Part shown: one piece after another, positions 45,207 to 53,087 of the stretch
How positions within the stretch are numbered: the stretch's first letter is position 1
Layout: each line of letters begins with the position of its first letter
Origin: Phycisphaeraceae bacterium
GTDB taxonomy: Bacteria; Planctomycetota; Phycisphaerae; Phycisphaerales; UBA1924
Length of the DNA stretch: 64,000 bases
Direction of reading: 5' to 3'
NCBI GenBank assembly: GCA_019636565.1
Contig: JAHBXG010000014.1
Span: 27,633-91,632 of the forward strand
Made by a program: the position numbers and the translations under genes
The notes under the pieces: generated by a model
What the model was told of the DNA's origin: nothing
Database searches by the model: none
What the model saw: only the letters and a program-made list of their open reading frames with translations

Positions 45207-46082
45207 TCAGCTTCGCTTGCCGATGACCATCCCGATCACGCCCGCGATCACTGTCAAGCCGGCCAAGCCGCCGATCACCATCCACAGGTTCTGGCCCAGT
45301 TGCTCCAGGAAGTTCGTTCCAGAGCCGCTCAACACCAGCACCACGGCAAACATGCTCATCAAAAGCGTCACGATCGCCCCGAACGCCACGCCCCCAAGCA
45401 CGCCCGACCACAATCCGTCATACGGCTCCGCGGCAACCATCGCCGCCATCGGAACCATGCCGGCACCAACCGGCGCCGCCTCGCCACCGCCGCCTTCGAA
45501 CAAGGCGCCGCCCTCGGCCGCGCCCGCTCCAACGTTGCTGCCTTCGGCATCGACCGAGCCCGAACCCGCGTTCGACGTCACGCCGAACGCATCTTCCGCA
45601 AGACCCTGACCAAAGCCGGTGCCGCCGCCAAGATCCATGATTCCCGAACCCGCCGACGAATCGCCCGCGGAAGTCGCCGCGAGCCCCTGAAGCGGCGCAC
45701 TGGTCACGCGCGTCACTGCCGACGGATCCGAATCATCCGTCGCGTCTGCATCAAAGATACTGATGCCCGTCTGCTCCTTCGGGCTGTCGCCGGAAGGCGA
45801 GCCCGAACCCATGTTCAGCCCGCTTCCCATCGAAGCGCCCGAGCCGCTGCTCGCCAGGCCGATCGGCTCCAGTTCCGAACTGCTGTCCGAAAGCGGAATG
45901 ATCTCATCATCGCCGCCCGACTTGCCGCCCGCCAGCAGATCCACCTGCTCCACCTTGAACATCAGGCGGTCGCGATCGCGGAAGACCTCGAGCTGCCGCT
46001 TGTCCGCCATCTCCTTCACATCTTCCGGCGAGACCTTCAACTTCTGGGCGGCTTCGTCGAGCGAGTAGAACATCTTGGCCAT
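45207..46082 (-). CDS. Excisionase/MerR-like HTH protein with C-terminal membrane helices
   Basis: A 291-residue protein. Residues 1-50 look like the small helix-turn-helix of excisionase/MerR proteins (MFYSLDEAAQKLKVSPEDVK then LEVFRDRDRLMFKVEQVD). Residues 55-200 are low-complexity Ser/Gly/Asp/Glu. Two hydrophobic helices follow (about 225-252, GVLGGVAFGAIVTLLMSMFA, and 265-288, LWMVIGGLAGLTVIAGVIGM). Such a layout would tether a DNA-binding-like head to the membrane, or the head may be a protein-binding module. The ATG at 46082 begins exactly at the HTH; divergent to the metallophosphoesterase gene. Confidence 0.75.
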   Translation of the reverse strand: MAKMFYSLDEAAQKLKVSPEDVKEMADKRQLEVFRDRDRLMFKVEQVDLLAGGKSGGDDEIIPLSDSSSELEPIGLASSGSGASMGSGLNMGSGSPSGDSPKEQTGISIFDADATDDSDPSAVTRVTSAPLQGLAATSAGDSSAGSGIMDLGGGTGFGQGLAEDAFGVTSNAGSGSVDAEGSNVGAGAAEGGALFEGGGGEAAPVGAGMVPMAAMVAAEPYDGLWSGVLGGVAFGAIVTLLMSMFAVVLVLSGSGTNFLEQLGQNLWMVIGGLAGLTVIAGVIGMVIGKRS

Positions 46083-46152
46083 GCGCGAGACTCCTGAAGA
46101 CCCGTCGGACCCGCCAGTGGCGGACCGGCCGGGCTTAGATGATACTTCCCCC

Positions 46153-47025
46153 ATGGCACCCGCGCCGGCCGACGCCGGAACATCCCCGCACATCGCCCTT
46201 GGCCACCGCCCGGAATGGCCTTTCCGTGCTCCGCGCCCGCCCGGCCCTATCGAACCCTTCGACCTCTGCCATCCGGCGGTTCCTGCCGAACTCGATGGCC
46301 TCCGCATTCTCCACCTCTCCGATTCGCATATCGAACGCCTCTACCCGCAGCCCACCCACCACCACCGCCTGCTCGATGCGCTGGCCCGCACCCAGGCCGA
46401 CCTCATCGTTCTCACCGGCGACTTCATGACCAGCCCCGGCGATGAACCCGCCGCGCTCCAGGCCCTCGACCAACTCGCCCGAGTCTGGCGCAACCGCTTC
46501 GGCGCCTTCGCCGTCCGGGGCAATCACGACACCCCCCGCTTCATCGACGGCGCCAAGCAGATCCCCGGCCTGCGCTGGCTTTCGAACGATTCGGTCAAAA
46601 TACCGATCGACCTGGGCCGCGGCAATTCTCACCTCCGCATCGTCGGCTCCGGTTTTCCAGAAAATCTTCTCGACTCCATCGATCCGTCCGACAACTCCTT
46701 CACCGTCGCGCTCGTTCACTATCCGTCCGAGATCTTCGCCGCGGCAGAACTCCGCATCCCCATCGTGCTCAGCGGCCACACCCACGGAGGCCAGGTGCGA
46801 ACGCACGCCTCGTGGCTCTTGCACACAAGTTGCGATATGCCGGGAAATCTGGCCTCCGGCGTGTTCCGGCTGCGCGACACCGTGCTGTGCATCTCGCGCG
46901 GGCTGGGCGCCGCCGTGCTTCCGTTTCGTATCAACTGCCCCTCGCAAGCGCCGCTCTACACGCTCCGGCGGCGTGCTTTCGCAACGCAGAATTGCGATTC
47001 CATTGCAGCTATTTATCGGTGGTAG
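46153..47025 (+). CDS. Calcineurin-like metallophosphoesterase
   Basis: A 290-residue two-metal phosphoesterase. Metal-binding motifs in order: DSH at 57-59 (LHLSDSHIERLY), GD at 89-90 (VLTGDFM), GNHD at 123-126, an isolated His (VALVHYPSE) and GHTHGGQ near 215. The spacing matches the YaeI/UDP-2,3-diacylglucosamine-hydrolase-like membrane-associated group, but no transmembrane helix is present. The substrate is unknown. The ATG at 46153 is chosen over an in-frame upstream start that would overlap the divergent HTH gene. Confidence 0.88.
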   Translation: MAPAPADAGTSPHIALGHRPEWPFRAPRPPGPIEPFDLCHPAVPAELDGLRILHLSDSHIERLYPQPTHHHRLLDALARTQADLIVLTGDFMTSPGDEPAALQALDQLARVWRNRFGAFAVRGNHDTPRFIDGAKQIPGLRWLSNDSVKIPIDLGRGNSHLRIVGSGFPENLLDSIDPSDNSFTVALVHYPSEIFAAAELRIPIVLSGHTHGGQVRTHASWLLHTSCDMPGNLASGVFRLRDTVLCISRGLGAAVLPFRINCPSQAPLYTLRRRAFATQNCDSIAAIYRW

Positions 47026-47326
47026 CAAGAAATTTTTGCTTTTGGCGGGCGCCGCTTCGAGCGTGAAAACGCCCCGCACGCACGACGCAGCAGCGATTTT
47101 ACGGAACCGACGCGAACCGCCGCCGAAACGAAAAGAGTCTGGAGCGTCCTCCCCGCCGCTCCCCAACCGGTCCTCGGATACGACGGTTTCGAAACTCTAC
47201 AACGACTTCTTTTCTTTCACACTCAACACGTTTTCAACGCCTTGCGGGCGCTCGTGGGAACAAATAAATCCACCCGCTTTCCGCAAGAACAAAGTGGTTC
47301 CAAGTAGACCTGCTCGGTCTGTGTTT

Positions 47327-47357
47327 CTTGGAGGTGCGTGACAACGCACGCTCCAAG
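47327..47357. repeat. GACA-loop hairpin, copy 1
   Basis: CTTGGAG / CTCCAAG outer stem, one bulged base, then GTGCGT-GACA-ACGCAC: 13 paired bases. The apical GCGTGACAACGC recurs at 47700-47711. Confidence 0.65.
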
Positions 47358-47569
47358 GTTGTTCTTCGCGATCCCGTTCATGGCCCGCCGGTGGAGAGAG
47401 ACAAGCACCTTGGGATCGCACGTTGGTCGTTCATGGAGTTGGCTCGGTCCGGGCAACAGCAGGCAGGAAAAACCGCCCCTGCACGCAAGAGTCCGGACCT
47501 CTCGTGGATGCGTTTGGGTTTCGTGGTTTGGGTCTGCGGTTGGGGTCAGAGGTGTTTGCTTTGTTCCGG

Positions 47570-47650
47570 AGTGGAGAGAGTTGTGAGGGTTTGGATGTGG
47601 GGGTGTGTTTGTGGGAGTTGGGCTGGAGGAGAGGGGTTGAGGAGGGGTGG
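47570..47650 (+). repeat. C-depleted G-rich tract with G-quadruplex potential
   Basis: About 80 bases with almost no C on the plus strand. G-runs of three or more lie at about 47587, 47599, 47613, 47620 and 47633, with short G/T/A loops. The strand asymmetry is unlike anything else in the window. Confidence 0.7.
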
Positions 47651-47874
47651 CCCGCCGCGTGTGTAATTCCCGGCGGGCCCTTGAACGACCGCGGCGAAGC
47701 GTGACAACGCCCGCCGCAGATTCGATCCGGATCTTTCGGATCGCGCACGAACTTGCCCTCGGAGCCGTGCGTCAAAATACCGCCCGCGCCAGGGCCTGAA
47801 GCACGACCCGCACTCACTTCAGGCCCGCAAACCGCCCGCTTGAGTCGAAAGACTCGCGGGCGGCTTTCTTTTTG
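47650..47874 (+). ncRNA. Candidate structured non-coding RNA
   Basis: Successive hairpins on the plus strand: GGCCCGCCG / CGGCGGGCC (47650-47680), GCGGCG...GCGT-GACA-ACGC...GCCGC (47692-47718), CGATCCG / CGGATCG (about 47724-47744), GCACG / CGTGC (about 47746-47772) and GGGCCTGAAG / CTTCAGGCCC (about 47793-47826), then the terminator. The nearest plus-strand gene upstream ends 625 bases earlier. The sequence does not show the signature motifs I know for RNase P, tmRNA or SRP RNA. The 5' end is unknown. Confidence 0.4.
47833..47874 (+). terminator. Strong rho-independent terminator with no gene in front
   Basis: CCGCCCGC / GCGGGCGG plus GAGTC / GACTC with a GAAA tetraloop (two-base bulge), followed by TTTCTTTTT. 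It lies 22 bases before the next gene and ends a plus-strand transcript that must start inside the intergenic region or far upstream. Confidence 0.88.
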
Positions 47875-47896
47875 GAATCCCGGATAGTCTCACGCG

Positions 47897-48367
47897 ATGC
47901 AATTCCTGACGCAGGCGCAATGCGACCAATGGCTTCAGCGGGCGGGGCACAATCCGCCCTCCGACGGTGCGCTCAGGCTTCTCCCCGCCGACCAGCGGAG
48001 CAATCTTGAGAATGAGAACCCGGCGAGGCTGAATGCCATCCTCCGCACCGAGATTTCAAAATCCGTCTTCGACCGCGCCGAGCCGCTGTTGCTGGTGGTG
48101 CACGATTACGCCCATTGGCCGTCCAACCAGAACCTGCTTCTGTACTCGCTCATCCGGCGGCATTTCTTCCACGCGGGCACCGTTGAGGACACGCCCGGCC
48201 ACCTGGCCGAAGCTCACGAAATGGAGTTCGTGCTCGCAATTGCGTTCCTCTGCGTGACGTACGGCTGGGGCTTCTACACCATCTCCTGCGGGAGCAACCA
48301 CGCGTTCATAACCGATCACGACCGCACCTTGGGCATCGTGCCCGCCCCCACCCTTCCGCCCCCCTAA
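47897..48367 (+). CDS. Hypothetical protein
   Basis: A 156-residue protein starting 22 bases after a strong terminator, so it has its own promoter close by or within the terminator loop region. It has no signal peptide; VVHDYAHWPSNQNLLLYSLI and EMEFVLAIAFLCVTYGWGFY are the most ordered segments, the second hydrophobic enough to be buried or membrane-associated. The C-terminus is Pro-rich. I recognise no family, and codon use resembles the chromosome. Confidence 0.65.
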   Translation: MQFLTQAQCDQWLQRAGHNPPSDGALRLLPADQRSNLENENPARLNAILRTEISKSVFDRAEPLLLVVHDYAHWPSNQNLLLYSLIRRHFFHAGTVEDTPGHLAEAHEMEFVLAIAFLCVTYGWGFYTISCGSNHAFITDHDRTLGIVPAPTLPPP

Positions 48368-48473
48368 ACCCGCTCAGACGCTCGGTGGACCCCTCCACCC
48401 CATCGAATGGACGTGCTTTGTACGGGGACCCCCGGTTTGGGCTTGTGCTTTTGGCGCCACCCCGTTAAGATGA

Positions 48474-48501
48474 GACCCGGAAGCACTTAAGCTTCCGGGT
48501 C
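48474..48501. repeat. 11-bp perfect hairpin palindrome
   Basis: GACCCGGAAGC / GCTTCCGGGTC with an ACTTAA loop, about 105 bases after the upstream gene and without a T-run. A second hairpin (CCGGTCT / AGACCGG, 48564-48599) lies in the same gap, which otherwise contains no gene. Confidence 0.6.
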
Positions 48502-48629
48502 CGTTCGAAGGAGGACAGTCTCGAAAGTACTTACCGATTTTCGGGGCTTTGGTTCCACACATTCCGGTCTTCGCGTCAATATTTGTGCGGAGAGACCGGC
48601 GCCAGACCCCGCCTTGCGCAATCCCATGC

Positions 48630-48651
48630 AAAAAGATGCCCCGCTGGCATC
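48630..48651 (-). terminator. Rho-independent terminator of the rhodanese gene
   Basis: On the minus strand GATGCC-AGCGG-GGCATC is followed by TTTTT, seven bases past the stop codon of the sulfurtransferase gene. Confidence 0.88.
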
Positions 48652-48657
48652 AATCCG

Positions 48658-49515
48658 TCACCGCTCGATCGGAACCCCGATGACGCTGCCGTATTCGGTC
48701 CAGGAGCCATCGTAATTCCGGACGTCCTTGAGGCCCAGTAAGTACTTGAGAACAAACCACGTATGGCTGCTCCGCTCTCCGATGCGGCAATACGCCACCG
48801 TGGGCTTGCCAGGGTTCAACTTGGCCTCTTCCAGATACAACTGCTTCAACTCGACCAGCGGCTTGAACGTGCCATCCTGGTTCACCGCCTTGGCCCATGG
48901 CACACTCGCGGCGCCCGGAACGTGGCCTCCCCGCTGGGCCGTCTCGGTCATGCCGGGCGGAGCAATCACCTTCCCGCTGAATTCGTCGGGTGAGCGGACA
49001 TCGACCAGATTCGATGGACGGGCCGCCGCCGAGCTCCTGGCGATCTCGATCACATCCATGAGTTTGGCCCGGAGCGTCTCGTCGGCGGGCGACGCCTTGT
49101 ACGCCGTCGGCTTCACTTCGGTCTTGTCCGCCGTCAACGGAAGATCCGCGCCCGCCAGCCACTTCACGCGACCGCCGTTGAGCAGTCGCACATCCTTGTG
49201 CCCGTACAGCTTGAAGAGCCAGAACGCGTACGCCGCGAACCAATTGTTGTTGTCGCCATAAAGAATCACCGTGTCGCCGTTCGAGATCCCCGCGGCGCCC
49301 GCGAGCCTCTCGAACTCTTCCTTGCTCACGATGTCGCGCCGGACCTGGTCCTGCAACTGCGTCTGCCAGTTGAATCCGACCGCGCCGGGGATATGGCCGA
49401 CCTCGTACGCCTTGGTATCAACATCAACCTCGACAAACTTGATACCGGGCTTGCCGATGTTGGCCTTGGCCCAGTCCGCTTCCACCAGTACTTCGGGATG
49501 CGCGTAATTGCTCAT
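48658..49515 (-). CDS. Thiosulfate/3-mercaptopyruvate sulfurtransferase (tandem rhodanese)
   Basis: A 285-residue protein with two rhodanese domains. The N-terminal one (about 5-125) lacks the active Cys (Asp88 in LYGDNNNW), as is normal. The C-terminal one (about 150-285) has the catalytic Cys243 in AYCRIGERSSHTW. The CRxGxR-type loop points to thiosulfate sulfurtransferase more than to mercaptopyruvate (CGSGVT) specificity. It moves a sulfane sulfur to cyanide or another thiol acceptor. AAAGGAT precedes the ATG at 49515. It lies downstream of a cysteine synthase gene on the same strand, separated by an inverted repeat. Confidence 0.92.
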   Translation of the reverse strand: MSNYAHPEVLVEADWAKANIGKPGIKFVEVDVDTKAYEVGHIPGAVGFNWQTQLQDQVRRDIVSKEEFERLAGAAGISNGDTVILYGDNNNWFAAYAFWLFKLYGHKDVRLLNGGRVKWLAGADLPLTADKTEVKPTAYKASPADETLRAKLMDVIEIARSSAAARPSNLVDVRSPDEFSGKVIAPPGMTETAQRGGHVPGAASVPWAKAVNQDGTFKPLVELKQLYLEEAKLNPGKPTVAYCRIGERSSHTWFVLKYLLGLKDVRNYDGSWTEYGSVIGVPIER

Positions 49516-49540
49516 GTGTGATCCTTTCGTTTTTCATTTG

Positions 49541-49693
49541 AGAGAACGCGGAGTTGGCGGAGACTCGCGGAGAAGAGCAGAGAGACTTGAATCAGAAAAA
49601 GAGTTCAATCGCAGCACCCCACTTCCGACCGCCGCCGCCGAATCTTTTTGCTTCTCCGCGCACCTCCGCTAACTCCGCAGCTCCGCGTTCTCT
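49541..49693. repeat. Large imperfect inverted repeat
   Basis: Arm 1 (49541-49575) reads AGAGAACGCGGAG then TTGGCGGAGACTCGCGGAG. Arm 2 (49651-49693) is its complement with an extra CTGCGGAG unit and two changes; 75 bases separate them. GCGGAG-type subunits repeat within each arm. It lies between the cysteine synthase and rhodanese genes and probably belongs to a dispersed intergenic family. Confidence 0.75.
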
Positions 49694-49701
49694 CCCGCCT
49701 T

Positions 49702-50682
49702 TCACTCTTCCCCAAGACCCGGAATGTGCTTCACCATGCTCGACACATACTTAAATACGTTATCACAGAACATCATCACCCCCACTCCCACCTGTTTGGG
49801 GTCGCGCAGCAGCACTTGGCGCGCCCCCTCGTAAATCAGCCCGCTGGAAGGCCCCGCGAAGAGACCTTCCGTTCGACACAGTTCGAGCGCCCGTGTGTAC
49901 GCCAATTCGAACGGAATCTCCAGAATTTCATCGATCTGCTTCTCATCAAACAACTTGGTCACGTGCAGTTCACTCTTGTTCCGAAGCCCCGGAACATCGT
50001 GCCCTTCGCTCGGCTGCACGGCGATGATCTTGATCGCCGGATTCTTCGCCTTCAAAAACTTCGACAAGCCCATCGCCGTCCCCGCTGTCCCCAGCGACAC
50101 GAAGGCGTGCGTCACCCGCCCCTGCGTCTGTCTCCAGATTTCAGGGCCGGTCGTCCTCACGTGCGCCTGCACGTTCAGCTCATTCTCATACTGGTTCGGC
50201 ATCACGTAATGATCCTTCTGCGCTTTCGCATACGACCTCGCAATGCCGATCGATCCTTCGCCCATGCCCGGGCTCGGGCACATCTGATCGTTGATCACGT
50301 CCACATCCGCGCCCGCGATCCGAAGCAGTACCCGCTTCTCCAGCGGCACCTTCTGCGGCACAACCGCACGCATCGCAAACCCCTTCGCCGACGCCATCGC
50401 CGCCAGACTGATCCCCGTGTTGCCGCTCGTCGGCTCCACGATCCCGCGCCCGCTTTCGCGCGACTCGCCGTGCTTGAGTTCGCCGCGCTCTTCAAGGTCC
50501 GTGATCATCGCCGACGCGGCACGATCCTTGATCGAGCCGAACGGATTCAGCCACTCCAATTTGGCGTACAACTCAAAGCCCGGCGCAGGATTCATCTTCC
50601 CGATCCGCACGAGCGGCGAGGGATTCTCCTCGCTGGGGAGCATTTCGAGGATGTTGTCATAGACACGGGTCTGGTGGTTCAT
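49702..50682 (-). CDS. Cysteine synthase (O-acetylserine sulfhydrylase-type PLP enzyme)
   Basis: A 326-residue fold-type II PLP enzyme. Lys52 in NPFGSIKDRAA binds PLP, PTSGNTGISLA (84-94) holds the cofactor phosphate and substrate carboxylate, and the glycine-rich phosphate loop is SLGTAGTAMG near 195. Together these indicate cysteine formation from an activated serine and sulfide; CysK, CysM and CBS-like specificities cannot be separated from sequence alone. GGGGGAA precedes the ATG at 50682. Together with the downstream rhodanese gene it makes a small sulfur-metabolism pair. Confidence 0.9.
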   Translation of the reverse strand: MNHQTRVYDNILEMLPSEENPSPLVRIGKMNPAPGFELYAKLEWLNPFGSIKDRAASAMITDLEERGELKHGESRESGRGIVEPTSGNTGISLAAMASAKGFAMRAVVPQKVPLEKRVLLRIAGADVDVINDQMCPSPGMGEGSIGIARSYAKAQKDHYVMPNQYENELNVQAHVRTTGPEIWRQTQGRVTHAFVSLGTAGTAMGLSKFLKAKNPAIKIIAVQPSEGHDVPGLRNKSELHVTKLFDEKQIDEILEIPFELAYTRALELCRTEGLFAGPSSGLIYEGARQVLLRDPKQVGVGVMMFCDNVFKYVSSMVKHIPGLGEE

Positions 50683-50741
50683 GGTTCCCCCTTTGACGAC
50701 GCCGGGAACGATTCGGTTTCGTCCGCCCGTCCTGCATTCTT

Positions 50742-50838
50742 GCCCCGCAGGGGCGCACGATCGTTGCCGGCAGCGCCGATCGCGCAGCGATCAAGCTGCC
50801 GGAATAAAGCCCCGGTGGACTTCTCGCCCCGGAGGGGC
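50742..50838. repeat. REP hairpin cluster, left of the transposase gene
   Basis: Three hairpins: GCCCCGCAGGGGC (50742-50754), a two-tier stem CCGGCAGC / GCTGCCGG enclosing GATCGC / GCGATC (50767-50802) and GCCCCGGAGGGGC (50826-50838). The last recurs right of the transposase gene. These are typical targets of a RAYT enzyme. Confidence 0.75.
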
Positions 50839-50845
50839 GAACGAA

Positions 50846-51298
50846 TCAACGGAAAACCTCTGCTTCCGAAGCATCTGTCCCGTGTCGCTTCAGAATCGAC
50901 ATGAATTCATCCACGTACGACACCTTGCGGTGATGCTCTTTCTGGTTCTCGACATACCTCACCACTTTCGGCAATACCGACTTGCTCACGGTGAATCCTC
51001 CATACCCCTCCTGCCACGCAAAGCGGGACAGCCGCGGAAAGGTCTCGTGAATCCACTTGGACGATCTCGCTTTCGTGTGCCGCGCAAGGTCGGAGTTTGA
51101 AAGATCGGATGGATAGCGAAGCACGATGTGAACATGCTCCACAAAGCCGTTGATCGCGTACGGAGTTCCGCCAAGATCCTTGATGATGCCGCCGAGAAAA
51201 GGGAAGAGTCTTTCCTCCAGCTGCTGATCGATCCACGGCTCCCGATGCTTTGTGCCGAAGACCAAGTGGTAGTAGTTATGCGTCCAAGTGCTTGGCAT
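50846..51298 (-). CDS. REP-associated tyrosine transposase (RAYT, IS200/IS605-type Y1)
   Basis: A 150-residue single-strand DNA transposase. The HUH metal site is His55-Val-His57 in EHVHIVLRY and the nucleophilic Tyr115 is in VVRYVENQKEHH, the full family signature. The N-terminal YYHLVFGTKHR and the segment FAWQEGYGGFTVSKS are also diagnostic. No tnpB partner is present. The protein is complete and flanked on both sides by GCCCC(G/T)...GGGGC hairpins. It is a domesticated enzyme or the active driver of those repeats. Confidence 0.93.
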   Translation of the reverse strand: MPSTWTHNYYHLVFGTKHREPWIDQQLEERLFPFLGGIIKDLGGTPYAINGFVEHVHIVLRYPSDLSNSDLARHTKARSSKWIHETFPRLSRFAWQEGYGGFTVSKSVLPKVVRYVENQKEHHRKVSYVDEFMSILKRHGTDASEAEVFR

Positions 51299-51322
51299 CG
51301 CGAGAAGATATCGAAATTGTGC

Positions 51323-51376
51323 GCCCCTCCGGGGCGATCAGGAAATGGAACAAGCCGTCCGGCGGCTGAAGCCGCC
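51323..51376. repeat. REP hairpin cluster, right of the transposase gene
   Basis: GCCCCTCCGGGGC (51323-51335) and GGCGGCTGAAGCCGCC (51361-51376). The first matches the hairpin adjoining the other end of the transposase gene. Confidence 0.75.
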
Positions 51377-51455
51377 GGCAACGATCGCCAGCCCTCCGGG
51401 CACAAACCTTCACTATGCATGCGGTACGGAAGATCCGCCCCGGATGCCCACACGC

Positions 51456-52244
51456 CTACTTCCCCGAAAAGTGCTTGTTCACATCGCTCATCATCTGCAG
51501 CGTCCGCTGGCTCTGCACCGGGTTCGCATGATTCGCAACGTTCCCGTTCAAAAAGCCCACGATCCCCGCCGCCATTTTCGCCGAGCGCTCCGGCCCCATC
51601 TTCTTCCGCATCTCGTCGCGCTGCTGCGTCTGCTTCTTGATGTCGGCCAGAATCTCCTCGTCCGTGCGTTCCGCCCGCCCCGAAACCTGATCGCCGATCC
51701 GTGTCCACTCGATCACCGACTTCTCGAGAAACGCCCCCCGCTCCTCCGGCGGCACCTTCGCGTAGTCGATCGCGCTCGAATCCACCATATCGAGCATCAG
51801 GCGCGCCCCGTTTTCCTGGATCTGCTCGCGCGCCTTGCCGCTGATCCCCGCCGCGAAACTCGCCAGGATCGCCGAATCCCCGCTGCTGGCATTCCGGATC
51901 CGATCCGCGAAGTCCTTGATCAGTTTCAGCCGCTCCTTGATCGGCAGCGAATTGAAATCGCTCCGCAAAAACGTGAACTCCGCAAGATCATCGATGGGAT
52001 CAAGCGCGTAATCGGGTTGATGGTGGTAGCGCCAGTACTGATACCCCGCAACGCCGCCTCCGGCGAGTATCGCGACGCACGAACCGACGATCAATCGGTT
52101 CCGCAGCCTCGGCGCGTTCCACACCTCGGCCAACCTCGTCGCAGCCCGATCCAAGAGCGACACCCGCGCCGCCCGCGGCACCGCCGTGCCGCTGAAATTG
52201 AGATCGGCGATGAGTGAGCCGCTATTGGACTTGTCGTTGTTCAC
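51456..52244 (-). CDS. Single-pass membrane protein of unknown function
   Basis: A 262-residue protein from a GTG start preceded by GGAG. One transmembrane helix (about 50-68, LIVGSCVAILAGGGVAGYQY) separates a short cytoplasmic N-terminus from a helical, charged C-terminal part (EERLKLIKDFADRIRNASSG, EKSVIEWTRIGDQVSG, RRDEMRKKMGPERSAKM-type segments) probably outside the cytoplasm. No family is recognised. It starts nine bases after the pseudopilin stop, so the two are co-transcribed. Confidence 0.75.
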   Translation of the reverse strand: MNNDKSNSGSLIADLNFSGTAVPRAARVSLLDRAATRLAEVWNAPRLRNRLIVGSCVAILAGGGVAGYQYWRYHHQPDYALDPIDDLAEFTFLRSDFNSLPIKERLKLIKDFADRIRNASSGDSAILASFAAGISGKAREQIQENGARLMLDMVDSSAIDYAKVPPEERGAFLEKSVIEWTRIGDQVSGRAERTDEEILADIKKQTQQRDEMRKKMGPERSAKMAAGIVGFLNGNVANHANPVQSQRTLQMMSDVNKHFSGK

Positions 52245-52253
52245 GCTTGCTCC

Positions 52254-52961
52254 TCACTTGAACAGATTGTTCGGCTCTTTCGCCAGTTCAAGAATCAGTT
52301 CCGTGATCTCCGCCCCCGCCGGCCTCGGAATGCACCAGTCAACCCGCATGCCGTTATCGAGATACAGGGCGTTCCGCCGATCCAACGACGCCGCCCGCAA
52401 CTTGTGCCATTGATCCGCGCACGCCAGCACCGGCCAGTATTTGCTCTGCTGGGTGTTCGGGTCGTTCCGCTGGCGCTGATACAACTTGGTGAGCGAAAAC
52501 TCCGGTCGCGTCAGTTCGAGTTTGATGAAGTCCGCCAGCAGCATGATCGACCCCGGCCAGTACTCATAACTGCTGCCGCCGACCCGATACGTCGGCTCCA
52601 GATTGGTCGCCTCGTCCGTTCCGATGATGTCCGACGGGCACTTCCACGGCTCGTTCGATCGGTAGAACCCGTCCGCCTCTTTCACCGGCTTGGGTGTATC
52701 CAGAAACTCGCCCACCACCTCCGGAAACGTCGGCCGATCCGTCGATTCGATGAGCCCACTCGCGAACGGCAGCAGCCCCTTCGACTTTGTATCCATGTAC
52801 ATCTGCAATCCCTTGCCGATGCCGGACAGGTTCACCATGCACTTGACCCGGCGCGAGCTCTCTCGCGCCCCGCTCAACGCCGGCACGGCAATCCCGATGA
52901 GCAGAGCGATGATCGCGATGACCACCAGCAGCTCGATCAGTGTGAACGCAAGGCGACGCAT
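52254..52961 (-). CDS. Type II secretion/type IV pilin-like pseudopilin
   Basis: A 235-residue protein with the prepilin signature right at its start: [20 protein letters not shown] (cleavage expected before Phe6, Glu at mature position 5), followed by [20 protein letters not shown], as in planctomycete prepilin-type proteins. The C-terminal part has CPSDIIGTD and [18 protein letters not shown] precedes the ATG at 52961, ruling out upstream in-frame starts. It needs a prepilin peptidase and a secretion ATPase, neither in the window. Confidence 0.9.
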   Translation of the reverse strand: MRRLAFTLIELLVVIAIIALLIGIAVPALSGARESSRRVKCMVNLSGIGKGLQMYMDTKSKGLLPFASGLIESTDRPTFPEVVGEFLDTPKPVKEADGFYRSNEPWKCPSDIIGTDEATNLEPTYRVGGSSYEYWPGSIMLLADFIKLELTRPEFSLTKLYQRQRNDPNTQQSKYWPVLACADQWHKLRAASLDRRNALYLDNGMRVDWCIPRPAGAEITELILELAKEPNNLFK

Positions 52962-53087
52962 GTGGCTTCCTTCGGCAATGGTAGTGGCACAACGCCGACG
53001 CCCCATTCATGATGCGTCCGACGGCCGGGAGCCATCGGATTCAGCCCGCAGAGGGATCAATCGCTTCTTTCGCGCGATCCCTGCCCG

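Larger units (their letters stand above)
47026..47896. other. Long intergenic region with structured, probably transcribed DNA
   Basis: An 870-base gap with no convincing protein gene. The left third (to about 47320) is comparatively AT-rich and could carry a promoter. The middle has a strong GACA-loop hairpin (47327-47357), and the right part has a C-depleted G-rich tract and a run of hairpins ending in a strong plus-strand terminator. The listed sub-features describe these. Confidence 0.7.

Noticed and set aside
47702..47803. A 33-codon GTG-started frame inside the candidate ncRNA
   Set aside because: No ribosome-binding site and a sequence dominated by hairpins; I could not support it as a gene, although a short leader peptide cannot be fully excluded.
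47431..47817. Minus-strand frame in the long intergenic region
   Set aside because: Its Pro/Ser/Thr/Asn-rich middle simply mirrors the G-rich tract, and it runs through strong hairpins and a terminator.
47650..47874. RNase P, tmRNA, SRP or 6S RNA as identity of the hairpin region
   Set aside because: The conserved motifs of RNase P (GAAAGTCCGGGC type), tmRNA ends and SRP tetraloop region are not present, and a 6S-type long bulged hairpin is not apparent.
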